From Thiobacillus sp. 65-1402 (lineage in GTDB: Bacteria > Pseudomonadota > Gammaproteobacteria > Burkholderiales > Thiobacillaceae): DNA of 32,953 bases. Shown piece by piece: positions 26,041-32,953 of this stretch. Position 1 is the stretch's first letter, and each line of letters opens with the position of its first letter. Both the position numbers and the translations under genes were made by a program. The stretch lies in the NCBI RefSeq assembly GCF_001897685.1, contig NZ_MKUG01000019.1, positions 1 through 32,953 of the forward strand. Direction: 5' to 3'. The notes below the pieces were generated by a model. It saw only the letters and a list, made by a program, of their open reading frames with translations. It had not been told where the DNA came from and did not search any database.

Positions 26041-26061
26041 ATGCAGGGAGCGCCCTTATGA
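26041..26061 (+). CDS. Possible 6-codon upstream ORF (MQGAPL)
   Basis: ATG 26041 opens a six-residue frame whose TGA (26059-26061) overlaps the regulator ATG (26058-26060) as ATGA. If transcription starts near 26040 from the TAAAAT at 26028, this would be a leaderless mini-ORF coupled to the regulator. It may also be chance. Confidence 0.3.
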   Translation: MQGAPL

Positions 26062-26702
26062 AAACCCTTTTGGCCGACGACCACCCGCTGGTGCGCGAGG
26101 GGGTGCGGCAGGTGCTGGCCCAACTGGAGCCGCCGGTCGAAATCCTCGACGCCCACGACTATCCCAGCCTGTTTGCGTGCGCCGCCCTGCATCCCGACCT
26201 CGATCTGGCGCTGGTCGACCTGAACATGCCGGGCTTCGTCGGAACGCAGGGCATTACGCAGTTTCGCAACCGCTTCCCGGATATTCCGCTGATGGTATTG
26301 TCGGCGTCGGAATCCCCGCACGACATCCGCCACGCGCTGGAAGCCGGCGCGCTCGGCTACATCCCCAAGGCATCCCCTACCGCGGTCATGCTGGCCGCGT
26401 TGCGGCAGGTGCTGTCGGGAGGCCTCTATGTGCCGGCCGGCCTGGACGACCATCATGCCGGCCGGCACCCGGCGGCGCCCGCCGCCGGTTTCGATGCCCT
26501 GCAGCGCAGCGGACTGACCGCGCGCCAGCTTGAAGTGGCGCGTCTGCTGGCGCAAGGCTGCGCCAACAAGGCCATCGCAGACATGCTGGCGATGTCGGAA
26601 AGCACGGTGAAAGTGCACATTGCGGCGATTTTCCGCGTCTTCAACGTCAGCAACCGGACCGAGGCCGTGCTCGCCATTCAACGTCTGCCGCAGGCGCCCT
26701 GA
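26058..26702 (+). CDS. LuxR/NarL-family response regulator
   Basis: This 214-residue transcription regulator has a receiver domain (1-120) and a LuxR-type helix-turn-helix (about 152-207, GLTARQLEVARLLAQG, ESTVKVHIAAIF). Receiver residues are Asp7/Asp8, phospho-acceptor Asp54 (ALVDLNMPG), Ser82 and Lys104. ATG 26058 has GGGAG 7 bases upstream. It lies 7 bases before the hybrid kinase gene, so they form an operon and are almost certainly partners. The genes it controls are not identifiable. The inverted repeat just upstream is a possible autoregulatory site, but this is untested. Confidence 0.93.
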   Translation: MKTLLADDHPLVREGVRQVLAQLEPPVEILDAHDYPSLFACAALHPDLDLALVDLNMPGFVGTQGITQFRNRFPDIPLMVLSASESPHDIRHALEAGALGYIPKASPTAVMLAALRQVLSGGLYVPAGLDDHHAGRHPAAPAAGFDALQRSGLTARQLEVARLLAQGCANKAIADMLAMSESTVKVHIAAIFRVFNVSNRTEAVLAIQRLPQAP

Positions 26703-26709
26703 GCGCATC

Positions 26710-28626
26710 GTGAAATTTTCGCGCCGCCTGTTCCAGCGCTCGTCGCCGGCCAGCATCCGCAGCCGGCTGCTGGTCATTGCGCTGCTGCCCGCCCTGCTGG
26801 CCGAATTCGGGATGGTGGCGCACTTCACCACCGAGGCCCTCGCCACCGCCGAACACGCCCTCCACACCCGCGCCGCCGGCGCGGCCCGCCACCTGGCCGA
26901 CGCCTTGCCCGATGCGCTGGCAAGCGGAGACGCGGCGCGGGTGCATAGTCTGCTCCAAATCGAGGCGGCCAACAGCCAGCTGTCCTTTGCCAGGGTCGCC
27001 GACGTGCACGGCAATCCCATCGCCAGCACCGGCGCCCCCCTGCGCCCAGCCCGCCCGGATGAACATCACCGGCAACATGCCGCGATTCGTTTGCCTGCCG
27101 TCGATTTGTCCGGCGGCGCTCTGGCTGCCTCCCGCGCCGCGCCCGCTGGCGCCCTGCTGGGGCAGGTTGAAGTCGGCGTATCGCTCGGCCAGATCGACGC
27201 CTTCAGGCGCGATTCGCTGATCCATGCCGCACTGCTGATGCTGGCGGCGCTGGCGCTCACCGGCGCGCTGGCGTGGCGGCTGTCCAGCCGGCTGGCCGGG
27301 CAGCTGCGGCATGTCGGGCATGTGGCGGAGCGGCTGGCGTGCGGCGACCTCACGGTGCGCACGCAGCTGCCGCCGCAAGGCGAGGTCGGCATGCTGGCCG
27401 CCGGGATCGACAACATGGCCGAAGCCTTGCAGGCGCACCGCGACGAACTGGAAAAACGCATCCGCGAGGCCACTGCCGATCTCGCCACGAGAAAGGAGAT
27501 GGCCGAGCGCGCCAACCAGGCCAAATCGCGTTTCTTCGCTGCCGCCAGCCACGACCTGCGGCAGCCGCTGCACGCGCTGTCGCTGTTTGTCGCGGCATTG
27601 AAAATGCGCAACCAGCCGCCGGAAGCGCAAACCCTGATCGACAACATTGCAGCGTCCACCGCGGCGATGGAACTGCTGTTCAATGCGCTGCTGGACATTT
27701 CGCGGCTGGACGCCGGTGCCATCGAAACGCACCGGGTGCATTTCCCGCTGCAGAAAATGCTGCTCGATCTCAACCATCGGTTCAGCGCGGTAGCGGCGGA
27801 AAAGCAGCTGCACCTGCGTTTCCGCCCGTGCGGCGCCACCCTCTACAGCGACCCACTGCTGATCGAGCGGATTCTGGCCAATCTGATCGCCAACGCCATC
27901 CGCTATACCGACGACGGCGGCATCCTGGTAGGCTGCCGGCGCCGCGGCCGCATGGTGCGCATCAGCGTGGTCGACACCGGCCGCGGCATCCCGCCCGAGC
28001 AGCAGGAAAGCGTGTTCCACGAATTCGTGCAGCTGCACAATCCGGCACGCGACCGCAGCAAAGGGCTGGGGCTCGGGCTCGCCATCGTGTCGCGCCTGGG
28101 ACGGCTGCTGGGACACCGGGTGGATCTGCGCTCGCGCCCCGGCCACGGCTCGACGTTCAGCCTCGACGTGCCGTGCGGCGACGCCCGCCTGATCCAGCCG
28201 CCCGCCGCCGTCGGCGTGCCCGGGCAAATCCCCGCCGATGCGCTGGTGCTGCTGGTGGACGACGAAAGCGCGATCCTGCGCGGCATGGCCGAACTGTTCG
28301 ACAACTGGAACATCGATCTGGTCACCGCCCACAGCGCCGCCGAAGCGGTGCAATGGCTCGACAGCATCGGCCGCGTACCCGACGTGATCGTGTCGGACTA
28401 CCGCCTGCCCGACGACAGCGACGGCATCGAGGTCATCGCCCGCCTGCGGCAAAAATTCGGCCGCGACATCCCGGCCATCGTGGTCACCGGCGACACCGCA
28501 CCCGACACCATCCTGCGCATCGGCCGCGCCGGTTTCCCGCTGCTGCACAAGCCGCTGCGCCCTGCCAAGCTGCGCGCCCTGCTGACCCACCTGATCCAGC
28601 AGGCACGCGCCGTCGCCGTGGGATAA
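26710..28626 (+). CDS. Hybrid sensor histidine kinase with C-terminal receiver
   Basis: This 638-residue membrane kinase (GTG 26710) probably signals to the LuxR-type regulator encoded just before it. TM1 is about 19-36, a periplasmic sensor region 40-170 has no family I can name, and TM2 is 171-190. A HAMP-like segment (192-245) and coiled coil (245-275) follow. The HisKA site is His281 (ASHDLRQPLHAL). The ATPase domain has ANLIANAIRYT (390-400), VDTGRGIP (421-428) and KGLGLGLAIV (451-460). The receiver (512-630) has Asp517/518, Asp563, Thr593 and Lys614. No Hpt domain is present, so a separate Hpt or direct transfer is needed. Its stop overlaps a possible mpl -10 element. Confidence 0.93.
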   Translation: MKFSRRLFQRSSPASIRSRLLVIALLPALLAEFGMVAHFTTEALATAEHALHTRAAGAARHLADALPDALASGDAARVHSLLQIEAANSQLSFARVADVHGNPIASTGAPLRPARPDEHHRQHAAIRLPAVDLSGGALAASRAAPAGALLGQVEVGVSLGQIDAFRRDSLIHAALLMLAALALTGALAWRLSSRLAGQLRHVGHVAERLACGDLTVRTQLPPQGEVGMLAAGIDNMAEALQAHRDELEKRIREATADLATRKEMAERANQAKSRFFAAASHDLRQPLHALSLFVAALKMRNQPPEAQTLIDNIAASTAAMELLFNALLDISRLDAGAIETHRVHFPLQKMLLDLNHRFSAVAAEKQLHLRFRPCGATLYSDPLLIERILANLIANAIRYTDDGGILVGCRRRGRMVRISVVDTGRGIPPEQQESVFHEFVQLHNPARDRSKGLGLGLAIVSRLGRLLGHRVDLRSRPGHGSTFSLDVPCGDARLIQPPAAVGVPGQIPADALVLLVDDESAILRGMAELFDNWNIDLVTAHSAAEAVQWLDSIGRVPDVIVSDYRLPDDSDGIEVIARLRQKFGRDIPAIVVTGDTAPDTILRIGRAGFPLLHKPLRPAKLRALLTHLIQQARAVAVG

Positions 28627-28627
28627 T
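28622..28627 (+). promoter_or_regulatory. Possible mpl -10 element
   Basis: GATAAT at 28622-28627 overlaps the kinase stop codon and lies 39 bases before the mpl ATG. It resembles a -10 hexamer, but without a clear -35 it is only a candidate; mpl could equally be read through from the kinase gene. Confidence 0.3.
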
Positions 28628-28666
28628 CCACCGCACTCCACCTCTTGAACCTTGCCCCTTAAAACC

Positions 28667-30067
28667 ATGCACATTCACATTCTCGGCATCTGTGGCACCT
28701 TCATGGGCGGCATCGCCGCCATCGCGCGCGCAGCCGGCCACACCGTCACCGGCTGCGACGCCAACGTCTACCCGCCGATGTCCGACCAGCTGCGCGCCCT
28801 CGGCATCGACCTCATCGAAGGCTTTGATGCCAGCCAGGCCGACCTCAAGGCCGACGTTTTCGTCGTCGGCAACGTCGTCACCCGCGGCAATCCGCTGCTG
28901 GAGGCCATCCTCGAACGCGGCCTGCCCTACACCTCCGGCCCGCAGTGGCTGGCCGACAACGTGCTGCAGGACAAATGGGTGCTGGCGGTGGCGGGCACCC
29001 ACGGCAAGACCACCACCTCCGCGATGCTGGCGTGGATCCTCGACGACGCGCGCATGCGCCCGGGCTTTCTGATCGGCGGCATTCCGCAGAATTTCAGCGT
29101 CTCCGCGCGGCTGACCGACAGCCCCTTCTTCGTCATCGAGGCCGACGAGTACGACACCGCCTTCTTCGACAAGCGCTCCAAGTTCATCCACTACCGCCCG
29201 CGCAGCGTCATCCTCAACAACCTCGAATTCGACCACGCCGACATCTTCCCCGACCTCGCCGCCATCGAAACCCAGTTCCACCACCTGGTGCGCACCGTGC
29301 CCGGCAACGGCCTCATCGTCGCCAACGGCCGCGAAGCGAGCCTCGAGCGCGTGTTCGAGCGCGGCCTGTGGACCCCGGTGGAACGCTTCGGCAGCAGCGG
29401 CGGCTGGACCGCCGGCGAGGCTGATGCCCAGGGCAGCTTCGACGTATTCTTCAACAGTGCCCGGCAGGGCCGGGTGAACTGGGAGCTGCTGGGCGAGCAC
29501 AACCGCATGAACGCGCTCGCCGCCATCGCCGCCGCGCGCCACGCCGGCGTTCCCGCCGCCGCCGCGATCGACGCCCTGAGCCGCTTCGAGAACGTCAAGC
29601 GCCGCATGGAAATCCGCGGCGCGGTCCACGGCATCACCGTCTACGACGATTTCGCCCACCACCCCACCGCCATCGCCACCACCATCGAAGGCCTGCGCCG
29701 CAAGGTCGGCCACGCACGCATCCTCGCCGTGCTGGAGCCGCGCTCCAACACCATGAAACTCGGCGTGATGAAAGCGCAACTGCCCGCCAGCCTCAGCGAC
29801 GCCGACCAGGTCTACTGCTACGCCGCCACCCTCGGCTGGGACGCCGCCGAAGTGCTGGCGCCGCTGGGGGCCAAGGCGCGCGTGTTCGACAACCTCGACA
29901 AACTCGTCGGCCAGTTGCTGCAAGACACCCGCCCCGGCGACCACGTGCTGATGATGAGCAACGGCGGCTTCGGCGGCATCCACGCCAAGCTGCTGGACAC
30001 GCTGCGCCATCACTATCACGAGGACATCGTGCTGACGCCGATGCATCGGTATGGGGGGTATGCGTAA
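28667..30067 (+). CDS. mpl: Murein peptide ligase Mpl
   Basis: Mpl attaches the recycled tripeptide L-Ala-gamma-D-Glu-meso-DAP to UDP-MurNAc, using ATP, in peptidoglycan recycling. From ATG 28667 it has 466 residues, the normal size. The Mur-ligase fold shows HILGICGTFMGGIA (4-17, Mpl-specific Gly-rich start), the P-loop GTHGKTTTSAM (110-120), EADEYDTAFFDKRSKF near 150-165, LEFDHADIF near 186-194, HNRMNALAAI near 279-288 and the Mpl/MurC-like YDDFAHHPTAI near 326-336. An upstream TTG at 28652 is in frame but ATG is preferred. There is no clear ribosome binding site. Cytoplasmic. Confidence 0.96.
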   Translation: MHIHILGICGTFMGGIAAIARAAGHTVTGCDANVYPPMSDQLRALGIDLIEGFDASQADLKADVFVVGNVVTRGNPLLEAILERGLPYTSGPQWLADNVLQDKWVLAVAGTHGKTTTSAMLAWILDDARMRPGFLIGGIPQNFSVSARLTDSPFFVIEADEYDTAFFDKRSKFIHYRPRSVILNNLEFDHADIFPDLAAIETQFHHLVRTVPGNGLIVANGREASLERVFERGLWTPVERFGSSGGWTAGEADAQGSFDVFFNSARQGRVNWELLGEHNRMNALAAIAAARHAGVPAAAAIDALSRFENVKRRMEIRGAVHGITVYDDFAHHPTAIATTIEGLRRKVGHARILAVLEPRSNTMKLGVMKAQLPASLSDADQVYCYAATLGWDAAEVLAPLGAKARVFDNLDKLVGQLLQDTRPGDHVLMMSNGGFGGIHAKLLDTLRHHYHEDIVLTPMHRYGGYA

Positions 30068-30111
30068 GCTGGGGGTAATTGCAGGGCGTTGCCCTCACCA
30101 CCATTCGCGCT

Positions 30112-30168
30112 GAGGAGGCACGCTTCTGCAAGCATTTTTTCTATGCGTGCAGACCGGATTGCCTCCTC
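30112..30168. repeat. Two-tier stem-loop in the mpl/yqiA gap
   Basis: GAGGAGGCA (30112-30120) and TGCCTCCTC (30160-30168) form a perfect 9-bp outer stem. Inside, TCTGCAAGCAT and ATGCGTGCAGA pair at 10 of 11 positions around a T-rich loop (TTTTTCT). The run of T is in the loop, not after the stem, so this is not a standard terminator on either strand. The rest of the 169-base gap shows nothing else I can name. Confidence 0.65.
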
Positions 30169-30223
30169 GCCGCGCGCCCCAATGACCGCGCAATCCCGAT
30201 TTCTGGAATCTCCCCCACCCCGG

Positions 30224-30229
30224 TAAAAT
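30224..30229 (+). promoter_or_regulatory. Possible -10 element of the esterase gene
   Basis: TAAAAT lies only 7 bases before the esterase ATG (30237). If used as a -10 element, the transcript would start at or next to the start codon, giving a leaderless mRNA. No convincing -35 is visible. Confidence 0.35.
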
Positions 30230-30236
30230 CCCGGCG

Positions 30237-30794
30237 ATGATCGCCTACCTCCACGGATTCAACTCCTCCCCCGCGTCCGGCAAGGCCCGCCAGCTCGGCG
30301 AGCACATGGCGGCTATCGGCCGGGCAGCCGACTACTATTGCCCGGCGCTGCCCAACAGCCCGCGCGAAGCCATCGCCCTGATTGAAACGGAACTGGTGCC
30401 GCGCCGGCCTGGCCCGGTCACCCTGGTCGGCAGTTCGCTGGGCGGCTTCTACGCCACGTATCTGGCGGAAAAGCACGGCTGGAAGGCGGTGCTGGTGAAC
30501 CCGGCGGTGCACGCGCACATCCTGATGCGCGGCGCGCTCGGCCCGCAGAAGAACTGGCACAGCGGCGAGACGTGGCAGTTCACCGCGGCGCACCTGGCCG
30601 AACTCGCCGCGCTCGACGTGCCCACCATCACGCAGCCCGAACGCTATCTGCTGCTGACGCAGAGCGGCGACGAGGTCATCGACTACCGCGACGCCGTCGC
30701 CTATTACGCGGGCGCCACACAAATCATCGAGGACGGCGGCAACCACGGCTTCACCGGGTTCGAGCGCCACTTCCAAACCATTCTGGATTTCTGA
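30237..30794 (+). CDS. YqiA-type alpha/beta-hydrolase esterase
   Basis: This 185-residue protein matches the YqiA/UPF0227 group of small cytoplasmic esterases acting on acyl-CoA or p-nitrophenyl esters. The N-terminus IAYLHGFNSSP (2-12) carries the oxyanion-hole region. The nucleophile elbow is GSSLGG with Ser67 (65-70), a candidate Asp is Asp145 (QSGDEVIDY), and the catalytic His is His170 (GGNHGF). The lid region is short. ATG 30237 has no ribosome binding site. It ends 6 bases before the RNase gene in the same frame direction, suggesting one transcript. Natural substrate unknown. Confidence 0.9.
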   Translation: MIAYLHGFNSSPASGKARQLGEHMAAIGRAADYYCPALPNSPREAIALIETELVPRRPGPVTLVGSSLGGFYATYLAEKHGWKAVLVNPAVHAHILMRGALGPQKNWHSGETWQFTAAHLAELAALDVPTITQPERYLLLTQSGDEVIDYRDAVAYYAGATQIIEDGGNHGFTGFERHFQTILDF

Positions 30795-30800
30795 TTCTTC

Positions 30801-32669
30801 ATGTACCTCATTTTTGAAGAGGACGGCCATTTCAAGGCCGGCTCCATCCTGTCCGAAACCGACGCCACGGCACAGGTGGAAACCGCATCCGGCAAGCGCA
30901 GCAAGATCAAGGCAGCCAACATCCTGTTGCGCTTTGCCGCGCCGGCCCCTGCCGAGGTGATGGGCGAAGCCGAGACGCTGAGCGGCGAACTCGACGCCGA
31001 CTTCCTGTGGGAGGCGGCGGGCAGCGACGAATTCGGCTTCGAACAGCTGGCGCAGGAGTATTACGGCCACGCGCCGCGGCCGGCGGAATCGGTGGCGCTG
31101 CTGCAAAAGCTGCACGCCTCGCCGATCCACTTCCACAAGAAGGGCCGTGGCCGCTACCGGCCGGCGCCGGCCGAGACGCTGGCGGCGGCCAAGGCCGGGC
31201 TGGAGAAGAAGCGGCTGGCGGCGGAAAGGCAGGCGCATCTGGCGGCGGAACTGGCGGCCTTCCGGCTGCCGCCCGAATACATCTCGCTGCTCCCGCGCAT
31301 CCTCATCGCGCCGGACAAGAACACGCTGGAATACAAGGCGCTGGAAGACGCGGCGACGGCTGCGGGATTGTCGCAGCTGCGGCTGATCGAGCGCTGCGGC
31401 GCGATCCCGTCGACGCTCGACTTCCATCTGGCGAGCTTCCTGCTGGAGTACTTTCCGCGCGGCACCGGCTTTGCGCCGGTGGCCGAACCCATCGATCCAC
31501 CTGAACTCCCGCGCAGCCACGTGCGCGCGTTCTCGATGGACGACGAGGCGACCACCGAAATCGACGACGCATTGTCGGTGGAGTGGCGCGGCGACGGCAG
31601 TGTCCGCGTCGGCATCCACATCGCCGCGCCGGCGCTCGGCATCGCGCCCGGCTCGGAACTCGACCGGGTGGCGCGCGAACGGCTGTCGACCGTGTATTAC
31701 CCCGGCGACAAGATCACCATGCTGCCGGAGGCGCTGATCCACCATTACACGCTGGGCGAGGCGCACGACTGCCCGGCGCTGTCGCTGTACGTCGACGTGG
31801 CGCCCGACCTGCGCGTGCTCGGCACCGAAACCCGGGTGGAAATGGTGCACATCGCCGACAACCTGCGCCACGAGACGCTCGAAGTTCAATTCAACGCCGA
31901 CACCCTCGGCAACCCCGCCGGCGCGGATTATCCCTACCGCCGCGAACTGGTCTGGCTGTGGGACTTCGCCGCCGTGCTGGAAGCCGGGCGCGGCAAGACC
32001 GACGCGGTCGACCGCGTCGATTACAGTTTCAAGCTCGACGGCGAACGCATCGACATCGTGCCGCGCAAGCGCGGCAGCCCGATCGACAAGGTGGTGTCGG
32101 AGCTGATGATTTTTGCCAATACGCACTGGGGTGGCTGGCTGGCGGAGAAACGGGTGCCCGGCATTTACCGCGCGCAGGCGAACGGCAAGACGCGCATGAC
32201 GACCGCGCCCGATCCGCATCAGGGCCTCGGCGTCGACCAGTACGCGTGGTCGACCTCGCCGTTGCGGCGCTACGTCGACCTGGTCAACCAGCGCCAGCTG
32301 ATTGCGCTGGCGCAGCAGACCGACCCGGTGTATCCGCCGCGCAGCGAACAGCTGTTTTCGGTGGTGCGCGAATTCGAGCTGGCCTACGACGCCTACAACG
32401 ACTTCCAGCGCCGCCTGGAACGCTACTGGATGCTGCGCTGGCTGCTCCAGGAAAACGTGAGCGAGGTGACCGCCAGCGTGATCCGCGAGGACCTGGTGCG
32501 CTTCGACAACTTGCCGATGGTGACGCGCGCGCCGTCGGTGGCCGGCATCACGCCGGGGGCTAAAGTGCGGCTGGCGATTTCGGACATCGATCTGCTCGAC
32601 ATCAGCTTCCACGCCGAGTATCGGGAGACCCTGGATACGCCGCCTGACAGCGGCGTCGCCCTTCCGTAG
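30801..32669 (+). CDS. RNase II/RNB-family 3'-5' exoribonuclease
   Basis: This 622-residue cytoplasmic protein contains an RNB catalytic domain (about 240-560), which degrades RNA from the 3' end using Mg2+. The acidic cluster reads MDDEATTEIDDAL: Asp247/248, Asp255/256, with Glu253 where E. coli RNase II has Asp. HIAAP (273-277) replaces the common HIAD motif. The RNB signature TSPLRRYVDLVNQ (485-497) is intact. The first 240 residues are a less typical N-terminal region rather than clear cold-shock domains, and the C-terminal 560-622 may be a small S1-like domain. It is neither classical RNase II nor RNase R in size. ATG 30801 follows the esterase stop by 6 bases. Confidence 0.92.
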   Translation: MYLIFEEDGHFKAGSILSETDATAQVETASGKRSKIKAANILLRFAAPAPAEVMGEAETLSGELDADFLWEAAGSDEFGFEQLAQEYYGHAPRPAESVALLQKLHASPIHFHKKGRGRYRPAPAETLAAAKAGLEKKRLAAERQAHLAAELAAFRLPPEYISLLPRILIAPDKNTLEYKALEDAATAAGLSQLRLIERCGAIPSTLDFHLASFLLEYFPRGTGFAPVAEPIDPPELPRSHVRAFSMDDEATTEIDDALSVEWRGDGSVRVGIHIAAPALGIAPGSELDRVARERLSTVYYPGDKITMLPEALIHHYTLGEAHDCPALSLYVDVAPDLRVLGTETRVEMVHIADNLRHETLEVQFNADTLGNPAGADYPYRRELVWLWDFAAVLEAGRGKTDAVDRVDYSFKLDGERIDIVPRKRGSPIDKVVSELMIFANTHWGGWLAEKRVPGIYRAQANGKTRMTTAPDPHQGLGVDQYAWSTSPLRRYVDLVNQRQLIALAQQTDPVYPPRSEQLFSVVREFELAYDAYNDFQRRLERYWMLRWLLQENVSEVTASVIREDLVRFDNLPMVTRAPSVAGITPGAKVRLAISDIDLLDISFHAEYRETLDTPPDSGVALP

Positions 32670-32672
32670 AAT
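32667..32672 (+). promoter_or_regulatory. Possible -10 element of the TonB-like gene
   Basis: TAGAAT overlaps the RNase stop codon, 26 bases before the TonB-like start at 32699. Only the -10-like hexamer is recognised; no convincing -35 lies at the right distance. Confidence 0.3.
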
Positions 32673-32698
32673 CGGATTTCCCCTCATTTTCCGTTTGC

Positions 32699-32953
32699 AT
32701 GGTGTCCGCCGCTCCGCCTCCTTCTCTCGCCAAGCCCTCCAGACAAGGCACGCGCATGGCGCTTGCCATGCTGGCTTCGGCGGCGCTGCATGGCATGCTG
32801 CTGTCGACCCAGATCGTGCACATCAATCCGCGCCTGTTCGAGGACACCAGCGTGCCGATGGAGGTGGTGCTGGTCAACGCCAGAAGCGCGGAATCGCCGC
32901 TCAACCCCGACGCGCTGGCGCGGGTGAGTCTGGCGGGCGGCGGCAACACCGAC
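32699..32953 (+). CDS. TonB-like energy transducer, 3'-truncated
   Basis: The first 85 residues are visible and the gene continues past the window. A short Pro/Ser/Lys/Arg-rich cytoplasmic N-terminus (1-19) is followed by one hydrophobic helix (about 20-40, MALAMLASAALHGMLLS), a signal-anchor pattern of TonB-family proteins that carry proton-motive energy to outer-membrane receptors. The next region (PMEVVLVNARS near 54-64) also fits TonB-family proteins. The defining C-terminal domain is outside the window, so the call rests on the N-terminus alone. ATG 32699 has no ribosome binding site. It begins 29 bases after the RNase stop. Confidence 0.65.
   Translation, partial: MVSAAPPPSLAKPSRQGTRMALAMLASAALHGMLLSTQIVHINPRLFEDTSVPMEVVLVNARSAESPLNPDALARVSLAGGGNTD

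Noticed and set aside
30141-32687. 848-codon open frame opposite the esterase and RNB genes
   Set aside because: Two well-supported genes lie on the other strand. The antisense product is unusually rich in Arg, His and Gln.
1-32953. Search by eye for CRISPR arrays, tRNA genes, insertion sequences, phage or integrase genes
   Set aside because: No regularly spaced direct repeats, tRNA-like cloverleaf, transposase or integrase motifs were noticed. A proper scan was not possible.

Overview
The window is a GC-rich, gene-dense stretch of bacterial chromosome. A Pil-Chp twitching cluster, a hemCDXY operon, thiD-thiE-hemL, Mpl and a gene I read as dsrS (tied in known organisms to Dsr-type sulfur oxidation) together suggest a betaproteobacterium of the Thiobacillus type. 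That assignment rests on recognising families and gene order by eye, not on a search. I see no rRNA, tRNA, insertion sequence, prophage, CRISPR array or integrase. No gene-free gap exceeds about 185 bases.

Left part (1-11374). A 5'-truncated conserved gene of unknown function (plus strand) meets the Pil-Chp operon head-on. The operon runs leftward as pilG, pilH, pilI, pilJ, pilL: two CheY-like regulators, a CheW-like adaptor, a membrane chemoreceptor and a 1981-residue CheA-type hybrid kinase. It controls type IV pilus motility and, in relatives, cAMP or surface responses. No CheR/CheB-type methylation enzymes accompany it. Upstream of pilG lies an unrecognised exported protein that ends in a clear intrinsic terminator.

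Middle part (11557-20827). Rubredoxin diverges from thiD-thiE-hemL (thiamine and tetrapyrrole precursor synthesis), followed by the dsrS-like gene. Converging on it is the cutA-dsbD pair; DsbD here carries two tandem N-terminal periplasmic domains. cutA and fxsA start back to back, only 3 bases apart. Then come an atypical NAD-dependent epimerase-like protein and, divergently, a 2Fe-2S ferredoxin/FAD/NAD reductase.

Right part (20843-32953). An exported DUF302 protein precedes the tightly overlapped hemC-hemD-hemX-hemY operon (minus strand). Divergent from hemC is an exported thioredoxin-like protein, then a long nested inverted repeat. A two-component pair follows (LuxR-type regulator and hybrid kinase), possibly preceded by a 6-codon upstream ORF overlapping the regulator start. 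The window closes with mpl (peptidoglycan recycling), a YqiA-like esterase, an RNase II-family exonuclease and the first 85 codons of a TonB-like protein.

Most of this is ordinary core genome and I found no convincing new multi-gene system. The observations most worth checking are the A10 homopolymer inside pilL, the nested inverted repeat plus mini-ORF before the two-component pair, the duplicated DsbD sensor domain, the cutA/fxsA start arrangement, and several unexplained intergenic stem-loops.
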